A DNA stretch of 64,000 nucleotides from Symsagittifera roscoffensis (Eukaryota; Xenacoelomorpha; Acoela; Convolutidae), in assembly GCF_963678635.1 (NCBI RefSeq), contig NW_026970820.1, forward strand, positions 1,920,001 through 1,984,000, written 5' to 3'. The notes beneath the pieces were generated by a model. The model saw only the letters and a list, made by a program, of their open reading frames with translations. It searched no databases and was not told the origin of the DNA. Positions 59,319 through 64,000 of this stretch are shown one piece after another. The position numbers and the translations under genes are program-made. Each line of letters opens with the position of its first letter. Positions within the stretch are counted from its first letter, which is position 1.

Positions 59319-60834
59319 GCTCGAAAGTTTTCTGAAACGGTATCTGATGAACTTTGTAAGGTGTCACAAAAGCAACAACACAAAACGTTCTGTATGTGAT
59401 TAGAAAAGGTCAAAAAAAATGTCTCATACTTTCAATGATTGAATCTACACCTGATCAGTCTCTAGAGAACTCTAAACCAAAGTAACTTTTGTTTTTCAGT
59501 GATTCATGAAGAGGACCGTTCCAACGAAAACAAGTTTTCGGAAACAGTCCTAATATTTTTCTTGGAGCTCATTTTCAAGTACGTGGACTTTCAGTTGTGA
59601 CTAATACCTGAATTAGCCTTGGAATTTGTCCCAAAAAAGTTAAGTTTGTCTCAAATTGATTAGAAGCAATAGAAAAAAAAACATTTTTTTTTTATTTGAC
59701 AAAAATACTTGAGTCAGAAACGTGAAAAATCCCTTTTTTTCAAAAAGTCATAAAAAGTAGTTCAATTTGCATTAAATTACCAAACTACAATATATGAACC
59801 AGTTCAGATTGGTTTTCATCAACAAAGCCGTAAAATTTCCATATTTAGAGAAAAGGCAAAAAAACACCTTTTTGGTTAACTGGAAAAGGTAGATAAATCG
59901 GATAAAGTCGTCTTCAAACCTATAGGACCGAAAGATGATCTAATTGAGGTATATATGTAGTGTCCCTTGTAAGGTCACATGCAAAACGGTGAAACAATTG
60001 GGGTGGCCACTTCAGAAAACAAGACTTTTTTTTCGGACTTTGGCCATTTTTTTTGTAGTAAAGTAGTAGTAAGTTACCAGAGAAAAAAAGTTGTAAAAAC
60101 CAAAATTTTTATCCAATTTTGACATTTAAATACTCTATACCTACTAAAATGACTATGGCAAGCTCAAATATGCCATCAAAACTCATTTTTTCTCACTTTT
60201 TAAAATTTTTGTTTTTTCGATATAAAATGTTGAGTCAGAAACGTGAAAAATCAGTTTTTTTTCAAAAAGTCAAAAAAAGTTGTTCCAATCAATTTGTTTC
60301 ACTAAAACACATTTTTTCAGCTTGTTCAGAATGGTTTTCATGTTTAAAGCTGAAACTTTACACATTTTGAGAAAAGTGGAAAAAACACCTTTTTAGTTAC
60401 AAAAAAACCATCATTTTTGTTGCAGTTTTTGAAAAAACTCAAATTTTTGAGAGGAAAATTTTTTCTCAAACTTTTGTATTTAGGCTCCCCAAACAGTCTG
60501 CTTTCATCCATTCCTTGTCAATATACCCCATTTTTTGAACCAAAACAGAGTTAATAGGTAATTTTTATCGAAAAACGTGTTTTTTACCATTTTTGCCCCC
60601 CATTTCCCTCTATAAGTCAACACATAACAAAATTTTGGCAAAACGGGGCAAAAGTGTATCCTTAGAATTTCAATACGGGGCTGCATGCAAAAAATTAGGG
60701 AATTCTGACCTCCAGTTTTCGAGAACACGACTTATTCTGCACGAAAGGTAATATAGGTAAATGTTCTTTCGAACCGACGGGGCCCCTTCCCCTGTCTCTG
60801 CTGAACGCCAAAGCCGGATGCGGCGGCCACCTAG
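59204..60834 (+). repeat. Unit U31, family A with F-like middle
   Basis: Length 1631 bp. The outer parts are standard A, but about 59555-60360 is diverged and resembles U24 (CTTGTAAGGTCACATGC, CCACTTCAGAAAACAAG), so it appears to be a replacement patch. H3 at 59512-59551, H1 at 60776-60796. Variable block is the U2 type. Confidence 0.9.
59294..59318 (+). terminator. Terminator-like hairpin, U31
   Basis: Loop TTC, T6. Confidence 0.5.
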
Positions 60835-60949
60835 TTGTCACTGTGGCCCCGCTGTATTCTTGACTTTTGAGGAGAAGGTTCCGCGGGGGGCGGAGCAGGG
60901 GAACGCTTAACGCACTCGCAAAAGGAGCACCCTTCGGGTGCTCTTTTTT
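60776..60949 (+). ncRNA. Candidate junction RNA, U31/U32
   Basis: 174 nt; U2-type block; GCCGGATGCGGC variant of the small stem. Confidence 0.38.
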
Positions 60950-62464
60950 GCTCGAAAGTTTTCTGAAACGGTATCTGATGAACTTTGTAAGGTGTCACAA
61001 AAGCAACAACACAAAACGTTCTGTATATGATTAGAAAAGGTCAAAAAAAAATTCTCATACTTTCAATGATTGAATCTACACCTGATCAGTCTCTAGAGAA
61101 CTCTAAACCAAAGTAACTTTTGTTTTTCAGTGATTCATGAAGAGGACCGTTCCAACGAAAACAAGTTTTCGGAAACAGTCCTCATATTTTTTTTCGAGCC
61201 CATTGTCAAGTACGTGAACTTTCAATTGTGAATTATAGCTGAATTGGACTTGGAATTTGTCCCAAAAAGGTTAAGTTTGTCTCAAATTGATTAGAAGCAA
61301 AAGAAAAAAAAAACATTTTTTTTATTTGGAAAAAAAAGTTGAGTCAGAAACGTGAAAAAATCCTTTTTTCAAAAGTCATAAAAAGGAGCTCCAATTTTTT
61401 TAAATCACTAGGCTACAATATAAGAACCTGTTTAGGATGGTTTCCATGACCAAAGCCGTAAAATTTCCATATTTAGAGAAAAGGCAAAAAAAAAACAACT
61501 TTTTGGTTAACTCAAAAAGGTAGATAAATCGGGTAAAGTCGTCTTCAAACCTATAGGATCGAAAAGTGATCTAAATAGGGTATATATGTAGTGTCCTTGT
61601 TAGGTCGCATGCAAAAAACTAGAACAGTTTTGTTGGCCACTTCCGAAATTAAGACTTTTATTCGAAATTTGGCCATTTTTATTTGTAGTAAAATAGTAGT
61701 AAAATAGCCGAGAAAAAAAATTGTAAAAACCATAATTTTTATCCAATTTTGACGTTTAAATACTCTATACCTACTAAAATGTCTATGGCAAGCTCAAATA
61801 AGCCATCAAAATTCATTTTTTCTCACTTTTTAAAATTTTTGTTTTTTTGATATACAATGTTGAGTCAGAAACGTGAAAAATCAATTTTTTTCAAAAAGTC
61901 AAAATAAAGTGTTCCAATCAATTTGTTTCACTAAAACACACTTTATGAACCTGTTCAGAATGGTTTTTTGGGTTGAAGCCGAAAATTGACCTATTTTGAG
62001 AAAAGTGGAAAAAACACCTTTTTAGTTACAAAAAAACCATCATTTTTGTTGCAGTTTTTGAAAAAACTCAAATTTTTGAGAGGAAAATTTTTTTCTCAAA
62101 CTTTTATATTTGGGCTCCCCAAACAGTCTACTTTCATCCATTCCTTGTCAATATACCCCATTTTTTGAACCAAAACAGAGTTAATAGGTGATTTTTATCA
62201 AAAAACGTGTTTTTTACCATTTTTGCCCCCCATTTCCCTCTATAAGTCAACACATAACAAAATTTTGGCAAAACGGGGCAAAAGTGTATCCTTAGAATTT
62301 CAATACGGGGCTGCATGCAAAAAATTAGGGAATTCTGACCTCCAGTTTTCGAGAACACGACTTATTCTGCACGAAAGGTAATATAGGTAAATGTTCTTTC
62401 GAACCGACGGGGCCCCTTCCCCTGTCTCTACTGAACGCCAAAGCCGGACGCGGCGGCCACCTAG
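60835..62464 (+). repeat. Unit U32, family A
   Basis: Length 1630 bp. Variable block U2 type, shared with its left neighbour. H3 at 61143-61182, H1 at 62406-62426. A clean example of the A consensus, followed by a D unit. Confidence 0.9.
60925..60949 (+). terminator. Terminator-like hairpin, U32
   Basis: Loop TTC, T6. Confidence 0.5.
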
Positions 62465-62576
62465 GGGGCAGGGTTGTGTGGTCTATTCTCGACTTTAGTT
62501 ACTTGCATTGCGTGGGGAAGAATACGAACAGCGCTCAACGCACTCGCAGAAAGAGCACCCTGCGGGTGCTCTTTTT
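62406..62576 (+). ncRNA. Candidate junction RNA, U32/U33 (A tail, D head)
   Basis: 171 nt, the shortest of the T-run type. Confidence 0.38.
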
Positions 62577-64000
62577 GCTCGAGAACTGTAAGTCGATTTA
62601 AATTTTTCAATTTACATATTTTGTCCTAAATTTAACTTTTTTTTACTAGTTGTTCTCAGTTAAACTCCCATGATACCTCAAATTGTATTCCTGGATGGGC
62701 ATTTTTATAAGTCACTCTGTGGCTCGATCAGTTGACAACCAAATACATTTTGATTTACGAAATGAACTGTTTCAACGAAAACAAGTTTTCGGAAACAGTC
62801 CAAATTTGTAGTTATGATCCCAAACATAAACAAAGAAAAATCTAATGCGTTGGTTAAACTAACAGAGCCCAGCTTATTTCTTTGTGCTTATCGACTGTTC
62901 AAACACATAACAACTATGTTAAAAACTAAGTTATTAAAAATAAAACAAAACAAATTATCGAGAAAGAAATGAAAGTTTATCAACAAAATATGCAAAAAAT
63001 TCAATTAATTCTTTTTTGATTAGTCATGAAAACCTCAGTTTCAAAAATCTGATACTTGAGAGGCCCATTTTGACGCGTTACTACAGTTTAGGCACGTTTT
63101 GAGTTCGCAGCCCACAATGATCGATTAACTTTGATCTTTGTTTTACAAACACGATTTTTTTACCACAATCAAACTTTCATTACTCTTGAACAACTTGAGT
63201 AGAATAGATGATTTTTTTTGCATAAGAACTAACTTGTCAAGGGTTTTTGAGATACATATTAAATGTATCCAGTTAAATAATAATTTTTTGGCTAATTTTT
63301 GAAAAAACTTAAAAAAGTTGAAAAAATAATATTTTTTCAGATTTGGCGACCAAAAAGTGCCTTCTATGATGGATCAGCAAAAAAATTGTTCTGAGGCTAT
63401 AAGTATGGCTCATTGGGGTATATAAAATAGCTAATTGTTTATAATAAAAAAGTTTAGAAGAACTCTGATTTTTTGAAAAAATTAGAAAAAAACGTGAAAA
63501 AATCAGTTTTTGGCGGGAAAATTCTCAAAAAATTAAAAACCAAGTTTTCGCTCTCCTTACTCCATTAAACTAATTCGGCCACGACAATCATTTTTTGTCA
63601 TCAGTAAAAATGTCGAGAAACGACCGGAACATAGACTTTTCCGAAATTTGACAAAAAAGTTCGCCAAAAAACATCAAAAATCTCGAAAAAATTGCAGAAA
63701 AAATTTTGCCAAAAAATACACCATTCGACTCCCTCAACTGTGCTAGTGTCCAAAAAAAACATCACTTTTTCGCATTTTCTCAACCAAAATTGAGTTATTG
63801 GGGCATTTTTGAAAAAAATCGTGATTTCGACCAAAAAAAACGCCCCTTTTTCCCCAAAAAGTGCAACTCATAACATTATTTCGGAAAAACGCCTTCCCAA
63901 GTTATATCTTAGAATTTTGTCCTCTACCTACATGCAAAGTTTGAAGAAATTCTATACTGCCGTTTTCGAGAACTTGAATAATTTTTTTATTTTCCTAATT
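62465..64000 (+). repeat. Unit U33, family D, right-truncated by window
   Basis: 1536 bp present; it ends inside the tail, shortly after the GTTTTCGAGAAC motif and about 80 bp short of the expected CTAG. Head variable zone is CTATTCTCGACTTTAGTTA, different from U28 and U29. H3 at 62763-62802 has a G-to-A change in the 5' arm. Confidence 0.9.
62553..62576 (+). terminator. Terminator-like hairpin, U33
   Basis: Loop TGC, T5. Confidence 0.5.

Larger units (their letters stand above)
1..64000 (+). repeat. Head-to-tail array of 34 non-coding cassette-like units
   Basis: The full window is covered by tandem units in a single orientation, with no unique DNA between them. Boundaries are defined by the core GCG-N-CCACCTAG, seen 33 times. 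Between units the sequence is long A and T runs (for example AAAAATTTTT and CAAATTTTGAAAA) interrupted by four or five GC-rich hairpins per unit. Unit families differ in sequence but keep the order tail motif, hairpin H1, CCACCTAG, variable head, terminator-like hairpin, stem-loop H3, A/T filler. There is no protein gene, tRNA or rRNA that I can support in any gap; the filler holds only repeat sequence. Alternatives are a nuclear satellite with higher-order structure, a multi-copy organellar array, or nested copies of a non-autonomous mobile element. Confidence 0.92.

Noticed and set aside
1-64000. CRISPR array
   Set aside because: Repeats are 1.5-2.5 kb, not short direct repeats with unique spacers, and there are no cas genes.

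Overview
The whole 64 kb window is one uninterrupted, gene-poor, AT-rich tandem array. I see no credible protein-coding gene, rRNA, tRNA or CRISPR array on either strand. The open reading frames are short, rich in Lys/Phe/Ile from A/T tracts, break in sister copies, and often run across repeat-unit boundaries. No unique flanking sequence is present, so the organism cannot be identified. The A/T-tract texture and absence of genes fit a eukaryotic nuclear satellite or an inflated organellar genome better than a bacterial chromosome. The GC-rich hairpins followed by T runs, however, look like bacterial intrinsic terminators. I leave the host open.

The array reads as 34 head-to-tail units (U0 to U33, the first and last cut by the window) of about 1.55 to 2.5 kb. 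Every boundary is a GC-rich core, GCG-N(1-4)-CCACCTAG (CCATCTAG once). Taking the unit end as the final G of CTAG, units of different families abut exactly at that point. Families (my labels): A (U0-U2, U14, U15, U21, U22, U25, U30-U32; about 1.63 kb), B (U4-U13, U17-U20; about 2.2 kb), C (U3, U16, U26; 1592-1593 bp), D (U28, U29, U33), E (U23, 2477 bp), F (U24) and G (U27). Layout: A A A C, then ten B, then A A C, then four B, then A A E F A C G D D A A A D.

Despite sequence divergence, the families share one architecture, in order along the + strand: (1) a tail with GTTTTCGAGAAC-like sequence about 120 bp before the unit end; (2) a GC hairpin (H1) whose stem differs between families but stays paired; (3) the CCACCTAG core; (4) a short head with a hypervariable block, 23 nt in most A/C units; (5) a GC hairpin with 8-bp stem GAGCACCC/GGGTGCTC directly followed by T4-T7 (in B and E, a GCGCCC-type hairpin without the T run); (6) about 300-480 bp into the unit, a two-tier stem-loop (H3); (7) 1 to 2 kb of A/T-tract filler. 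The span from H1 to the terminator-like T run is 171-178 nt at all 18 junctions into A, C, D, F and G units, and H1 to the equivalent hairpin is 197-204 nt at all 14 junctions into B units. That constancy, with paired-base changes in H1, is the best evidence for a functional element: a candidate small structured RNA (or single-stranded DNA recombination site) of about 175-200 nt repeated 33 times, each copy with its own variable segment.

The array shows signs of unit-level mobility. U10 and U20 appear identical over 2216 bp, 20,320 bp apart, with different right-hand neighbours joined exactly at CTAG. U1 and U15 are a second near-identical pair in different contexts. Heads, bodies and tails are also reshuffled between families. 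No recombinase, transposase or replication protein is encoded here, so any machinery must act in trans.
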